A stretch of 35,709 nucleotides of DNA from Bacillota bacterium (GCA_022791155.1 JAAVYN010000023.1:1-35709), one strand, 5' to 3'. Numbered from the stretch's first letter, positions 7,733 to 17,022 are shown. The notes: generated by a model not told the origin, from the letters alone. Numbers and translations are program-made.

Positions 7733-8573
7733 ACAATGTCTTTTGGAGGCAAAAAATGTTTTGAAAAACAGCGGCGCGGCCGAATATGCCCTTGATGCGG
7801 AACTTTTCATGATGAAGGCCACAGGGCTGACAAAAGTTCAGCTTTTCACAAAGGACATGCGCATTCTCACAAAAGCAGAGGAAGAACATTTTGAAAAAAT
7901 GGTTGAAAAAAGAAAAAACAAAATGCCGTCGCAATATATAATAAATGAATGCCATTTCATGGACTCGGTTTTTTATGTCAATGAAAACGTGCTCATTCCG
8001 CGTTCTGACACAGAAACGCTGATTGAAACTGTCATTGAAAAAGCAAAAATGAATAAAATTGAAAAGATAATTGATGTTGGAACAGGGAGCGGCTGCATTG
8101 CCATAAGCCTTGTCAGATGCGGAATTTTGGAAGCCGTGGGAACTGATGTGAGCACAAAGGCGTTGTCTGTTGCCAAAAAAAACAGCTTGTCTAACGGCAC
8201 AAATGACAAAATCCGCTTTGTTCACAGCGATCTGTTTGAAAATGTGGGAGAGGAATATGAAAAATATTTTGACGCCGTTGTTTCAAACCCGCCATACATT
8301 GAAACGGAAACAGTGAAAACTCTTATGTGCGAAGTGCGTGACTATGAGCCGGTTTTGGCCCTTGATGGCGGGGCTGACGGGCTGAACTTCTATAGAAAAA
8401 TAGCTTCAGAAGGCAAAAGGTTCATCAGAAATGGCGGATTTGTGTTTTTTGAGATTGGATATAATCAAGGAAATGACGTGAAAAGCATTATGCATGAAAA
8501 CGGTTTTGGAGAAATTGAGATAATAAAAGACATTGCAGGTTTGGACAGAGTTGTTTTGGGAAGGAAAATGTAA
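7719..8573 (+). CDS. prmC: Peptide chain release factor N5-glutamine methyltransferase
   Basis: PrmC methylates the glutamine of the GGQ motif in release factors, using S-adenosylmethionine. The 284 residues include the N-terminal helical substrate-binding domain ([29 protein letters not shown]), the SAM site [11 protein letters not shown], and the catalytic NPPY motif (VSNPPYIE). The start is a GTG inside the end of yqhQ, with GGAGG 6-7 nt upstream. The methylation target, RF1, is encoded 2 bp downstream, so enzyme and substrate are made together. Confidence 0.96.
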   Translation: MKTVKQCLLEAKNVLKNSGAAEYALDAELFMMKATGLTKVQLFTKDMRILTKAEEEHFEKMVEKRKNKMPSQYIINECHFMDSVFYVNENVLIPRSDTETLIETVIEKAKMNKIEKIIDVGTGSGCIAISLVRCGILEAVGTDVSTKALSVAKKNSLSNGTNDKIRFVHSDLFENVGEEYEKYFDAVVSNPPYIETETVKTLMCEVRDYEPVLALDGGADGLNFYRKIASEGKRFIRNGGFVFFEIGYNQGNDVKSIMHENGFGEIEIIKDIAGLDRVVLGRKM

Positions 8574-8575
8574 AT

Positions 8576-9649
8576 ATGTTCGAACGTATTGAGGAATTGG
8601 AAAAAAAGCATATGGAGTTGGGAGACAGAGTCAATGATCCGCAGTGCATTGCGGATCAAAAACTGTGGCAAAAACTTATGAGGGAATATAGCGCGCTTAC
8701 TCCAATAGTTGAGAAATACGGCGAATACAAAAAAGCCACTGCCGCCGTTGAAGATTCCATTGACATGCTTAAAGAACCGCTTGACAATGATTTTAAGCAA
8801 ATGGTTAAAGAGGAGCTTGCGGAAAACAAAGAAAAAATTTTGCGCCTTGAAAAAGAAATTAAAATTCTTTTGCTTCCAAAGGATCCAAACGATGAAAAAA
8901 ATGTTATAATGGAGATTAGAGGCGGAACAGGCGGCGAAGAAGCAGCGCTTTTTGCGGCCGATCTTTTCCGCATGTACTGCCGATATGCCGAAAGCCGGAA
9001 TTGGAAAACAGAAATTATGGGGGCAAATGAAAGCGACATAGGCGGCTTCAAAGAGGTGTCGTTTATGGTGAGCGGGCAGGGGGCCTACAGCCGTCTTAAA
9101 TATGAAAGCGGCGTTCACCGCGTTCAGCGCGTGCCCGCAACGGAATCCGGCGGAAGGATACACACATCGGCAGTGACTGTGGCCGTTCTTCCTGAAGCTG
9201 AGGCTGTTGACGTGAATTTGGACATGAATGATGTGCGGATTGATGTGTTTCGCGCTTCGGGCAACGGCGGCCAGTGCGTCAACACAACAGACTCGGCTGT
9301 TCGCATAACACACATTCCCACAGGGCTTGTTGTGAGCTGTCAAGATGAGAAAAGCCAGCTCAAAAACAAAGAAAAGGGGCTCAAAGTCCTTTTGGCAAGA
9401 CTATATGAAATGGAGCAAGCCAAGCATGACAGCGAAATTTCGGCCGAAAGACGCTCTCAAGTTGGAAGCGGCGACAGAAGTGAAAGAATCAGAACATATA
9501 ACTTCCCTCAAGGGAGAGTCACAGATCACAGAATAAATTTGACACTTTATAAGCTTGAAGCCGTGCTTGGCGGCGAGCTTGACAGCATAATTGATCCGCT
9601 GATAACAACAGATCAGGCCGAAAAACTCAAAGGACAGGAAAACAATTGA
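8576..9649 (+). CDS. prfA: Peptide chain release factor 1
   Basis: RF1 recognises UAA and UAG and triggers peptide release. In the 357 residues, the anticodon-like PAT tripeptide is in [12 protein letters not shown] and the catalytic GGQ is at residues 231-233. The residue after GGQ is Cys, where many RF1 proteins have His; I recall this Cys variant in clostridial RF1, so it is probably normal. Coiled-coil domain 1 spans roughly residues 1-100. The gene starts 2 bp after prmC. It is followed in 19 bp by the ChrA pair. Confidence 0.97.
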   Translation: MFERIEELEKKHMELGDRVNDPQCIADQKLWQKLMREYSALTPIVEKYGEYKKATAAVEDSIDMLKEPLDNDFKQMVKEELAENKEKILRLEKEIKILLLPKDPNDEKNVIMEIRGGTGGEEAALFAADLFRMYCRYAESRNWKTEIMGANESDIGGFKEVSFMVSGQGAYSRLKYESGVHRVQRVPATESGGRIHTSAVTVAVLPEAEAVDVNLDMNDVRIDVFRASGNGGQCVNTTDSAVRITHIPTGLVVSCQDEKSQLKNKEKGLKVLLARLYEMEQAKHDSEISAERRSQVGSGDRSERIRTYNFPQGRVTDHRINLTLYKLEAVLGGELDSIIDPLITTDQAEKLKGQENN

Positions 9650-9668
9650 CATTTTTGAGGAGGTTTTT

Positions 9669-10223
9669 ATGAAGGAGCTGTGGGATTTGTTTTTCACATT
9701 TGCCAGAATAGGCGTGTGCACGTTTGGCGGCGGCCTTACAATGCTTCCCATACTTCAGGCTGAAGTGGTTGATAAAAAGAAATGGGCAACCGAGGAAGAA
9801 CTGCTGAACTATTATGCCATTGGCCAATGCACTCCAGGGATTATAGCTGTGAACACAGCAACGTTCATTGGTTATTCCCAAAAAGGAACGCTGGGAGGCA
9901 TTTTGGCAACAATTGGCCTTGTTTTCCCAAGCCTTGTCATAATCTCTGTTATAGCAGGGTTTTTGACGGCATTTGCCGACATTGAAGCCGTTCAACACGC
10001 TTTTGCCGCCGTGAGAGTTGCCGTTGCCGCAATGGTTGTGAACACAGTCATTAAAATGTGGAAAACAACAGTTAAAGACAAAATATGTGCCGCTATTGCT
10101 GTCACAACTCTTTGCATATCGGCGTTTACAGACATTTCGGCGATACTCGTTGTTGTTGCTGGCGGTGTTTTTGGCATTATATTGCCTGCAGTCAGAGGCG
10201 CTAAGGAGGCTAAGAAAAAATGA
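9669..10223 (+). CDS. chrA: Short-chain chromate/anion transporter, first half (ChrA-N)
   Basis: This 184-residue membrane protein has one CHR domain. The family signature FARIGVCTFGGGLTMLPIL is near the N terminus, the CTPGIIAVNTATFIGY segment follows, and four to five further hydrophobic stretches occur. The family exports chromate, or possibly other anions, by proton coupling. It overlaps the next gene by 4 nt. The paired half-size arrangement is the known short-chain CHR form, as in Bacillus subtilis, where two proteins work together in opposite membrane orientations. It is not a broken long ChrA. AGGAGG precedes the start. Confidence 0.88.
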   Translation: MKELWDLFFTFARIGVCTFGGGLTMLPILQAEVVDKKKWATEEELLNYYAIGQCTPGIIAVNTATFIGYSQKGTLGGILATIGLVFPSLVIISVIAGFLTAFADIEAVQHAFAAVRVAVAAMVVNTVIKMWKTTVKDKICAAIAVTTLCISAFTDISAILVVVAGGVFGIILPAVRGAKEAKKK

Positions 10224-10780
10224 CTGGTCTTCTTCTGCTTTATTATGAATTTTTTAAGGTTGGCCTTTTTGCCATGGGAGGGGGCTTGGCCACGCTTCCT
10301 TTTCTCTATGATTTGGCCGACAAATATGACTGGTTCACAAGAGAAATGATCGGCGACATGATAGCAGTTTCCGAGTCCACACCAGGGCCGATAGGAGTCA
10401 ACATGGCCACATACACTGGTTTTCAAAACGCAGGGCCGGTTGGCGCGGTTGTGGCCACATTGGGCCTGATCACGCCGTCAATAATAATCATCATAATAAT
10501 AGCCCAGTTTTTGAAGAAATTTTCTGAAAGCAAGGCTGTGCAGGATGTTTTTTATACATTGCGCCCAGCCGTCACGGGGCTCATTGGGGCTGTGGCTGTT
10601 TCACTGATATTGGGAGAAGTGATCGACAAAAACGCTGTTGCCAGCGGCGTTTTGGAAATGCTGAAGTTCAAAGAGATTGTGTGGTTTGTGCTTCTTGTTG
10701 TGCTGACAAATAAATATAAAAAACACCCGCTGTTTTATGTTGGAATTTCGGCAGCGGTTGGAGTTTTATTAAGTTTCTGA
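10220..10780 (+). CDS. chrA: Short-chain chromate/anion transporter, second half (ChrA-C)
   Basis: These 186 residues are homologous to the preceding gene. They contain FFKVGLFAMGGGLATLPFL at the N terminus and ESTPGPIGVNMATYTGF further on. Hydrophobic segments cover about residues 75-95, 115-135, 150-165 and 170-185. ATG overlaps the TGA of the first half (ATGA), so the two are translated together in the 1:1 ratio expected for a heteromeric transporter. No chromate-responsive regulator gene is nearby, so the substrate here is open. Confidence 0.88.
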   Translation: MTGLLLLYYEFFKVGLFAMGGGLATLPFLYDLADKYDWFTREMIGDMIAVSESTPGPIGVNMATYTGFQNAGPVGAVVATLGLITPSIIIIIIIAQFLKKFSESKAVQDVFYTLRPAVTGLIGAVAVSLILGEVIDKNAVASGVLEMLKFKEIVWFVLLVVLTNKYKKHPLFYVGISAAVGVLLSF

Positions 10781-10824
10781 AAGAAACGGCAGTTTAAGCA
10801 GTTAAAAGGAGATGATGTGTTTTG

Positions 10825-13278
10825 ATGAAGCTACCTCTTACAAAGGAAGAAATTAAGCAGATAATCAGCGACGAGGTTAAGACACTTTACAGAAAAAAAC
10901 TGGAAAATGCCAGTGAAAGTGAAATTTATCAGGCAACAGTGTATTCACTTCGGAAAAGAATCAATGACATATGGATCAAAACTCATGACGAATATTATGA
11001 GCAGGATGTAAAAATTGTGTATTATCTTTCAATGGAATTTCTCATGGGAAGGTTTTGGGGAAACACAGTTATAAACATTCAGGAAATGGATGTTGTTAAA
11101 GAGGCTTTTGAGGAACTGGGCATAGATTATATGAAAATTGAAGAAGTTGAGCCTGATCCGGGCCTTGGCAACGGCGGCTTGGGAAGGCTTGCAGCGTGTT
11201 TCCTTGATTCGCTTTCAACGCTCAGTCTTCCCGCATATGGCTGTGGAATAAAATATCGCTATGGCATATTTGAACAGCAAATTGAAAACGGCTATCAAGT
11301 TGAAAAGCCCGACAACTGGCTTGAAGACGGCGATCCATGGAGTGTGCGCCGCAATGAATATACAGTTGAAGTCAAATTTGGAGGAACTGTTAGGGCGCTT
11401 GAGCGTGGTGACGGAACATATAAATATGTTCAGGAAAACTGTCAGTCGGTCTATGCCGTTCCGTATGACTATCCTGTCATAGGCTATGGCAACGGTGTTG
11501 TGAACACACTCAGGCTTTGGGAGGCCAAACCTGTCAACGAGTTTGACTTGAAAGCGTTTAACGAGGGAAATTATGAAAAGGCTGTTGAAGAACAAAACCT
11601 TGCCGAAAAAATATCTGACGTGCTCTATCCCGCTGATGAATATTATTCTGGAAAAGAATTGAGGCTTAGACAGCAATATTTCTTCATATCGGCCACAGTT
11701 CAAAGGGTTATACAAAGATTTAAGAAGATGCACACAGATTTTTCTGTTCTTCCAGACAAAGTTGCTTTCCAGCTCAATGACACACACCCTTCAGTGGCTG
11801 TTGCTGAACTCATGCGCGTTCTTGTTGATGAAAACGAATTGTCGTGGGAAGAGGCGTGGGACATAACCACAAAGGTGTGCGGCTATACAAACCACACAAT
11901 CATGAGCGAGGCTCTTGAGAAATGGCCAACTGAGCTGTTCAGTCGCCTTCTTCCAAGGATATATATGATTGTTGAGGAGATCAATCGCCGTTTCTGCGAA
12001 AGCATAATGAAAAAATATGGCGACGACCATGCGCGCCTTAGAAACATGGCAATTGTTGCCGACGGACAGGTCAAAATGGCGCATTTGGCCATTGTTGGAA
12101 GCCACAGCGTCAATGGCGTGGCCGCGCTTCACACAGAGATATTGAAAAAGCAGGAGCTGAAAAACTTCTATGAGTTTTTCCCTGAAAAGTTTAACAACAA
12201 AACAAACGGCATAACCCAAAGACGCTGGCTGCTTCATGCCAATCCAATGCTTGCGGATCTCGTTTCATCAAAAATTGGCAAGGGCTGGATCACAAATCTG
12301 CCGCTCATAGAGGGAATCGCCCAATATGTCGATGACCCAGAGTTCCAAAACATGTTCATGGAAGTCAAACAGCGCAACAAAGCCATGCTTGCCAAATACA
12401 TCAAAGAAACAAAGGGGATTGAGATCAATCCAAATTCAATTTTTGACATACAGGTTAAAAGGCTGCATGAATATAAGCGTCAGCTTTTGAATGTTTTCCA
12501 CATAATAGACCTTTATAACCGGCTTAAAACAAACCCTGGCCTTGACATAGTTGACCGCACGTTTATATTTGGCGCAAAAAGTGCCGCAAGCTATTCAAGA
12601 GCAAAACTTATCATAAAACTTATAAACAGCGTTGCAGATGTCATCAACAATGACAAATCCATAAACGGAAGAATCAAAGTTGTTTTCATGGAAAACTATC
12701 GTGTGTCACTGGCCGAAAAGCTCATTCCTGCCGCTGATGTGAGCGAACAGATCTCAACAGCGGGCAAAGAAGCCTCTGGCACAGGCAACATGAAGTTTAT
12801 GCTCAATGGTGCAGTGACAATTGGCACGCTTGATGGTGCCAATGTGGAAATGCTTGAAGAAGTTGGAGATGACAACATATTTATATTTGGCATGAAAGCC
12901 GAGGAGATTATGGAAAAATATGCCAAAAACAGCTATGATCCGTGGATGGTATACAACATGGATCAAAGCTTGCGCCTTGTGCTCACACAGCTTATAAACG
13001 GAACGTTTGACAAAAACATGGATCTTTTCAGAGATATATATGACAGCCTTCTCAACGGCCATGGCTCAAGGGCTGATGAATATTTTGTTCTTGCCGACTT
13101 TGCCGAATATAAAAAAGCGCAGGAAAGAATTGGCGAGGCATATAAAGACAAGGCAAGATGGGCGCGCATGGCGATTATGAACACAGCAAAAAGCGGCAAG
13201 TTCTCAAGTGACAGAACAATACAGCAATATGCCGATGAAATTTGGGGAATAAAACCTGTGGTTTTGGATGAGAAGTGA
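10825..13278 (+). CDS. glgP: Glycogen/starch/maltodextrin phosphorylase
   Basis: The enzyme releases glucose-1-phosphate from alpha-1,4-glucans with PLP as cofactor. It has 817 residues, normal for the family. Recognisable blocks are YYLSMEFLMGR, GNGGLGRLAACFLDS, NDTHP, NGITQRRW and the PLP lysine Lys657 in EASGTGNMKFMLNG. A TTG lies immediately upstream at 10822; I prefer the ATG at 10825, after AAAGGAG. It is monocistronic, following chrA by 44 bp and ending in a convergent terminator. No other glycogen gene (glgA, glgB, glgC) is in the window. Confidence 0.97.
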   Translation: MKLPLTKEEIKQIISDEVKTLYRKKLENASESEIYQATVYSLRKRINDIWIKTHDEYYEQDVKIVYYLSMEFLMGRFWGNTVINIQEMDVVKEAFEELGIDYMKIEEVEPDPGLGNGGLGRLAACFLDSLSTLSLPAYGCGIKYRYGIFEQQIENGYQVEKPDNWLEDGDPWSVRRNEYTVEVKFGGTVRALERGDGTYKYVQENCQSVYAVPYDYPVIGYGNGVVNTLRLWEAKPVNEFDLKAFNEGNYEKAVEEQNLAEKISDVLYPADEYYSGKELRLRQQYFFISATVQRVIQRFKKMHTDFSVLPDKVAFQLNDTHPSVAVAELMRVLVDENELSWEEAWDITTKVCGYTNHTIMSEALEKWPTELFSRLLPRIYMIVEEINRRFCESIMKKYGDDHARLRNMAIVADGQVKMAHLAIVGSHSVNGVAALHTEILKKQELKNFYEFFPEKFNNKTNGITQRRWLLHANPMLADLVSSKIGKGWITNLPLIEGIAQYVDDPEFQNMFMEVKQRNKAMLAKYIKETKGIEINPNSIFDIQVKRLHEYKRQLLNVFHIIDLYNRLKTNPGLDIVDRTFIFGAKSAASYSRAKLIIKLINSVADVINNDKSINGRIKVVFMENYRVSLAEKLIPAADVSEQISTAGKEASGTGNMKFMLNGAVTIGTLDGANVEMLEEVGDDNIFIFGMKAEEIMEKYAKNSYDPWMVYNMDQSLRLVLTQLINGTFDKNMDLFRDIYDSLLNGHGSRADEYFVLADFAEYKKAQERIGEAYKDKARWARMAIMNTAKSGKFSSDRTIQQYADEIWGIKPVVLDEK

Positions 13279-13409
13279 GTTCGAGAACGAACACGCCGCT
13301 GTTTGGGCATGGAATGAGTTGCCGGAAAACAAGCCTGGCTTCAAATGAGGCTGGTGCCTGACAGGCAGTGTTGAGAAGTTCACTGAACTGGTCAAAAAAA
13401 TGAAAAATG

Positions 13410-13443
13410 AGCCCTCAAACAGCAGAAATTTTGTTTGGGGGCT
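13410..13443. terminator. Convergent terminator between glgP and the acetyltransferase
   Basis: AGCCCTCAAAC (13410-13420) pairs with GTTTGGGGGCT (13433-13443), 11 bp with one G-U. On the minus strand it is followed by two T-rich runs, so it best serves the minus-strand acetyltransferase, with weaker action for glgP. The 130 bp between glgP and this hairpin holds no gene I can support. Confidence 0.75.
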
Positions 13444-13471
13444 TGTTTGATGATATGTGCTTTTTGTTTGC

Positions 13472-13918
13472 TCAAAGATATTTTTTATAGCCCTTAACCT
13501 CGCTGTAGCCTATAGAGTTATAAAATATATGAGCCTGTTTGCGGTGCATTGATGAGCACAGCATTATGTAGCTTACATCATGCTTGCGGCCCCACTTTTC
13601 AATTTCTTCAAACATCATTTTTCCAATTCCGCGGCGCTGATAGCTGTGGTGAGTCACAACGTTTTCAACAATCATCACAGGGCGGCACAAATCACAAAAA
13701 TCACCAAACGTCACAGCGATAAGCGAAGCGCATATTTTGGAATTTTCAGTGTCTTCCACAACCATTAGATATGCATCATCGCGCGAATTGAATTCCCTGA
13801 TTTTTTTGCTCAAAAGCTCTTTGTCTTTGGCATGTGTTGAAAGATCGTTCATAAGCTCGTTGAACTGTTCAATGTCATTGGGGTTTGTTTCATCAATCTT
13901 TCTGAATATAAATTCCAT
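13472..13918 (-). CDS. GNAT family N-acetyltransferase
   Basis: This 148-residue acetyl-CoA-dependent acetyltransferase is the only minus-strand gene I support here. Motif A is VENVVTHHSYQRRGIGKMMFEEIEKWG, including the pyrophosphate-binding QRRGIG. Motif B is HIFYNSIGYSEVKGY near the C terminus. The N-terminal half carries a long helix (residues 14-48). On its own strand GGAGG lies about 7 nt before the ATG. The substrate cannot be told from sequence. It is transcribed towards glgP and divergently from ldhA. Confidence 0.88.
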   Translation of the reverse strand: MEFIFRKIDETNPNDIEQFNELMNDLSTHAKDKELLSKKIREFNSRDDAYLMVVEDTENSKICASLIAVTFGDFCDLCRPVMIVENVVTHHSYQRRGIGKMMFEEIEKWGRKHDVSYIMLCSSMHRKQAHIFYNSIGYSEVKGYKKYL

Positions 13919-13951
13919 AGTTTTTCCTCCAGTGTGATGTTTTTTGAGGAT

Positions 13952-13957
13952 ATTATA
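13952..13957 (-). promoter_or_regulatory. Probable -10 box of the acetyltransferase gene
   Basis: On the minus strand this reads TATAAT, about 35 nt before the start codon. No convincing -35 is present at 17 bp; TTGAAG occurs at 20 bp. The assignment rests mainly on the perfect -10 box. Confidence 0.5.
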
Positions 13958-14076
13958 TCATAAATTTCAGCAAAGAGCTTCAAAAAACTTTGTTTTTTCC
14001 CGGCCTGGTTGCTTCGCAAGGGGAGTTCTCTTTTTTTTGGGACTTGGAAAATTGATGATACGTCAAATTTATATTC

Positions 14077-14175
14077 ATGAAAAATGTTGCGGACAAAACA
14101 TTTTTTGGAACAAAATTTGAGGATTATTTAGAAAATAACGCGCGTGCAGCCGAAGTTGTGCTGAAATATCATTGA
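14077..14175 (+). other. Gene-less 547-bp divergent region: hairpin and a possible 32-codon micro-ORF
   Basis: Between the acetyltransferase and ldhA, an ATG at 14077 opens a 32-codon reading frame beginning MKNVADKTFFG and ending VVLKYH. It has a plausible composition but no ribosome binding site. The same bases form a perfect 9-bp hairpin AAAAATGTT/AACATTTTT (14080-14105), followed by further T. It could equally be a terminator-like element or a gene remnant. A TTGC-TTC-GCAA hairpin at 14009-14019 echoes the repeat-family hairpins. Confidence 0.25.
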
Positions 14176-14227
14176 TGCTGTTGAGTTGTTTTTGTGTGCA
14201 TTAACTGCATGTGCTGTTTTTGAGATG

Positions 14228-14245
14228 TTGTTATTTAATTAACAA
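14228..14245. promoter_or_regulatory. Rex-type redox operator upstream of ldhA
   Basis: TTGTTATTTAATTAACAA has perfect outer arms TTGTTA and TAACAA with a 6-bp centre. This fits the clostridial Rex consensus TTGTTAANNNNTTAACAA with one mismatch. Rex represses fermentation genes until NADH builds up, and D-lactate dehydrogenase is a typical target. It lies about 113 bp upstream of the -35 box, further than usual. Confidence 0.6.
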
Positions 14246-14357
14246 AAAATGCGCGCTTATGCACGTTCAATGCATTAAGAAATATTTGTATTAGCGGTAA
14301 TACCACCATACCAAGCACATATAAAAGTTATTTTTTAACAAAGTTTCCTTTTTTCTA

Positions 14358-14386
14358 TTGACAATTATTTAACTATATTGTATCTT
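14358..14386 (+). promoter_or_regulatory. Promoter of ldhA
   Basis: TTGACA (14358-14363), 17-bp spacer, TATCTT (14381-14386). The leader is about 70 nt and ends in GAGGAGG before the ATG at 14466. Confidence 0.8.
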
Positions 14387-14465
14387 TATTATGAAGCGCA
14401 ATAAACCTTTATCATATTTTACTCTCTTTCAGGGGAATATATTAAAAAACGAGGAGGACTTTTGA

Positions 14466-15455
14466 ATGAAAATTGCTTTTTATGATACAAAGGACTATGA
14501 CAGGATTTGGTTTGAACCCATGGCAAAGGAAATGGGATACGATATTGTGTTTTATGAAAGCCGCTTCCTTGCTGACACGGCTATACTTGCCAATGGCTGT
14601 GACGCCGCATGTCTTTTTGTGAATGACGTCATTGACGAAAAGGCCATCAACATGCTCTATGACATGGGCGTTAAAGTCATTCTTCTGCGCTGTGCCGGAT
14701 ATGACAACATCGATCTTAAAGCCTGCGAGGGCAAAATAACTGTTTTGAGAGTGCCAAGCTATTCGCCAACAGCTGTGGCTGAATATGCCGCCGCACTTCT
14801 TCTCACGCTCAACAGAAAAATTCACAAAGCATACACAAGAACACGTGAGTTTAACTTCAAAATCAGCGGACTTATGGGAATCACACTCAGGGGAAAAACA
14901 GCCGGAGTCATTGGCACAGGCAAAATTGGGCGCATTATGGTTGAGATACTTAAAGGTTTTGGAATGAATGTTTTGGCATATGATCTTTATCCTGACACTT
15001 CGCTTGACGTTCAATATGTGGCGCTTGACGAGCTTCTCAAAAACAGCGATGTCATATCGCTCCACTGCCCTCTGTCACCTGACACACAGTATATTATAAA
15101 CAAAAACAGCATATCAAAAATGAAGGACAATGTCATCCTTGTGAACACTTCCAGAGGCGCTCTTGTGGACACACAGGCGCTCATTGACGGCCTTCGTGCA
15201 AACAAATTTATGGGCGTTGCACTTGACGTTTATGAAGAAGAAGACGAATATTTCTTTGAAGACCGTTCCAATGACATAATAAAAGATGACGAGCTCATCA
15301 AACTTATGGCATATCCAAATGTGCTCATCACAAGCCATCAGGCATTTTTCACACAGGAATCGCTTGAGAGCATAGCAAACGTTTCTCTCAACAATCTTAA
15401 GGCGTTTGAAGAAGGCGCGCCTTTGGAAAATGAAGTGAAATATCAAACAAAATAA
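14466..15455 (+). CDS. ldhA: D-lactate dehydrogenase (D-2-hydroxyacid dehydrogenase)
   Basis: The enzyme reduces pyruvate to D-lactate with NADH. The 329 residues carry the Rossmann motif GTGKIG at 150-155. The catalytic triad is Arg230 (NTSRGALVD), Glu259 (DVYEEE) and His291 (SHQAFFT), each five residues earlier than in the Lactobacillus enzyme. The long DVYEEEDEYFFEDRSNDII segment and AEYAAALLL helix are typical of LdhA rather than of phosphoglycerate dehydrogenase. It is monocistronic, with its own promoter and terminator and a Rex-like site, which fits control by the NADH/NAD ratio. Related 2-oxoacids are possible substrates. Confidence 0.9.
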   Translation: MKIAFYDTKDYDRIWFEPMAKEMGYDIVFYESRFLADTAILANGCDAACLFVNDVIDEKAINMLYDMGVKVILLRCAGYDNIDLKACEGKITVLRVPSYSPTAVAEYAAALLLTLNRKIHKAYTRTREFNFKISGLMGITLRGKTAGVIGTGKIGRIMVEILKGFGMNVLAYDLYPDTSLDVQYVALDELLKNSDVISLHCPLSPDTQYIINKNSISKMKDNVILVNTSRGALVDTQALIDGLRANKFMGVALDVYEEEDEYFFEDRSNDIIKDDELIKLMAYPNVLITSHQAFFTQESLESIANVSLNNLKAFEEGAPLENEVKYQTK

Positions 15456-15520
15456 CAGCTTTAATATAGCTTTTTTCGTTAGAAACGCATATAGACAAAA
15501 TATGGCATTTATTTTAAAAT

Positions 15521-15556
15521 ATAGCCCTAAGAGTTCTTGGGGCTATTGTTTGTTTT
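15521..15556 (+). terminator. Terminator after ldhA
   Basis: ATAGCCC (15521-15527) pairs with GGGCTAT (15540-15546), with an inner AAG/CTT extension, followed by TGTTTGTTTTTT. It ends only 12 bp before the pth start codon, with the pth ribosome site GGAGG between. It could therefore also act as an attenuator for pth. Confidence 0.8.
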
Positions 15557-15568
15557 TTGGAGGAATGA

Positions 15569-16177
15569 ATGAAACTGATAGCAGGCTTGGGAAATCCGGG
15601 CAAAAAATATGAAAACACAAAACACAACATAGGGTTTATGGTTGTTGATTTGATTGCCAAAAAATTTGACATAGATATGAGCAAAATTAAAAACAAAGGT
15701 TTTCAGGGAAGCGGCGTTGTGGCCAATGAAAAGGCCGTTTTGCTCAAACCTGTGACATATATGAACCTCAGCGGTGAAAGCATCAAAGAGACAATGGCGT
15801 TTTATAAAATTTCTATGGAAGATTTGATCGTGATTTATGATGACATAAGCCTTCCATGCGGCGCCACGCGCATACGCAAAAAAGGAAGCGCTGGCGGCCA
15901 CAACGGCATGAAAAATATAATTCAGCATTTGGGAAGTGACAGCTTCACGCGTGTGAGGGTTGGCATTGGTGACAAGCCTTCCAACTGGGATTTGGCTGAT
16001 TATGTTTTGAGCGGATTTTCAAAAGACGAGGCGCCTTTAATGCTGGCAGGTTGCGAGAGAGCCGCAAAAGCCGTTGAAGTTTATATTAAAGATGGCGTTG
16101 ACGCCGCCATGAATTTTGCCAACACGCCCCGTGCGAAAAAAGAAAACGTGAAGCCGGAAGAAGGAAAAAGCATATGA
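15569..16177 (+). CDS. pth: Peptidyl-tRNA hydrolase
   Basis: Pth frees tRNA from peptidyl-tRNAs dropped by the ribosome. The 202 residues begin with the conserved LIAGLGNPGKKYENTKHNIGF, which includes Asn10 and catalytic His20. Asp of the YDDISLP motif and the GSAGGHNGMKNI substrate loop follow. A C-terminal charged tail of about 15 residues (RAKKENVKPEEGKS) is longer than usual. It shares a 4-nt ATGA overlap with rsmI. Confidence 0.96.
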   Translation: MKLIAGLGNPGKKYENTKHNIGFMVVDLIAKKFDIDMSKIKNKGFQGSGVVANEKAVLLKPVTYMNLSGESIKETMAFYKISMEDLIVIYDDISLPCGATRIRKKGSAGGHNGMKNIIQHLGSDSFTRVRVGIGDKPSNWDLADYVLSGFSKDEAPLMLAGCERAAKAVEVYIKDGVDAAMNFANTPRAKKENVKPEEGKSI

Positions 16178-17022
16178 GCGGAACACTTTATCTCTGTGCC
16201 ACTCCAATTGGAAACATGGAAGATATAACGCTGAGAGTCATTTCGCTTTTGAGGCAATGCGATCTCATTGCGGCGGAAGACACAAGAAACACAATGAAAA
16301 TATTGAACCGTTTTGACATAAAAACTCCTGTGACAAGCTATCATGAGCATAATAAGCATGTCAAAGGGCCAATAATAATTGAAAAACTGAAATGCGGCAT
16401 GAATGTTGCGCTTGTGACTGATGCAGGAATGCCAGGAATTTCAGACCCTGGCGGTGATTTGGCATCACTGTGCTATGAAAACGGCGTGAATTTCACTGTG
16501 GCGCCGGGCGCCAATGCCGCTGTGACAGCGCTTGTGCTCAGCGCCATGAACGCAAGAAGGTTTGTTTTTGAAGGGTTTTTGCCGCATGACAAAAAAGAAC
16601 GCGAAAAAGTTTTGAAAAGCATTGAAAAGGAGGAGCGCACAGTTATATTTTATGAGGCTCCTCACCGTTTGACAGAAACGCTTGAACATTTGCTCAAACA
16701 TGCAGGCAATAGAAATGCCGCATGTGTGCGTGAGATAACAAAAAAGTTTGAAGAAGTCAAAAAAGACAGCATCAAAAATCTTTTGAAACATTATGAAACG
16801 GAGCCGCCGCGGGGCGAATTTGTCATAATTCTTGAGGGCGCCGACTCTGACAAGATGAGGCAAAACGAAATTCGTGAGTTCGAAAAAATGACAGTTGAAG
16901 AACATGTGGCAATGTATGTTGAAAAGGGCTTTCCAGAAAAGGAGGCCATGAAGCTGGCGGCGAAAGACAGGGGAGTTTCCAAAAGGGACATATATTCAGT
17001 TTTGAAAAGGGAATGTAAATGA
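16174..17022 (+). CDS. rsmI: 16S rRNA (cytidine-1402 2'-O) methyltransferase
   Basis: RsmI adds the 2'-O-methyl group to C1402 in the ribosomal decoding centre. The 282 residues show the tetrapyrrole-methylase fold signatures YLCATPIGNMEDITLR, AAEDTRNT and VTDAGMPGISDPGG. ATPRG-like VEPPRGEF (here TEPPRGEFVII) occurs before the C-terminal helical domain. It is translationally coupled on both sides, overlapping pth by 4 nt and the deacylase gene by 4 nt. Confidence 0.95.
   Translation: MSGTLYLCATPIGNMEDITLRVISLLRQCDLIAAEDTRNTMKILNRFDIKTPVTSYHEHNKHVKGPIIIEKLKCGMNVALVTDAGMPGISDPGGDLASLCYENGVNFTVAPGANAAVTALVLSAMNARRFVFEGFLPHDKKEREKVLKSIEKEERTVIFYEAPHRLTETLEHLLKHAGNRNAACVREITKKFEEVKKDSIKNLLKHYETEPPRGEFVIILEGADSDKMRQNEIREFEKMTVEEHVAMYVEKGFPEKEAMKLAAKDRGVSKRDIYSVLKRECK

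Noticed and set aside
9266-9277. Cys instead of His right after the GGQ of RF1
   Set aside because: I recall this variant in clostridial RF1, and all other motifs are intact, so it is probably lineage-typical rather than a defect.
9669-10780. Possible frameshifted long ChrA gene
   Set aside because: Both halves have their own start, full CHR motif and an ATGA overlap; paired short-chain CHR proteins are a known arrangement.
13279-13442. Protein-like translation after glgP (ENEHAAVWAWNELPE, and VEKFTELVKKMKNEP after a stop)
   Set aside because: It contains an internal stop, has no start or ribosome site, and overlaps the terminator; too short to call a pseudogene.
14325-14341. Second Rex site next to the ldhA promoter
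   Set aside because: The half-sites are 5 bp apart with a mismatched left arm; too degenerate to annotate.
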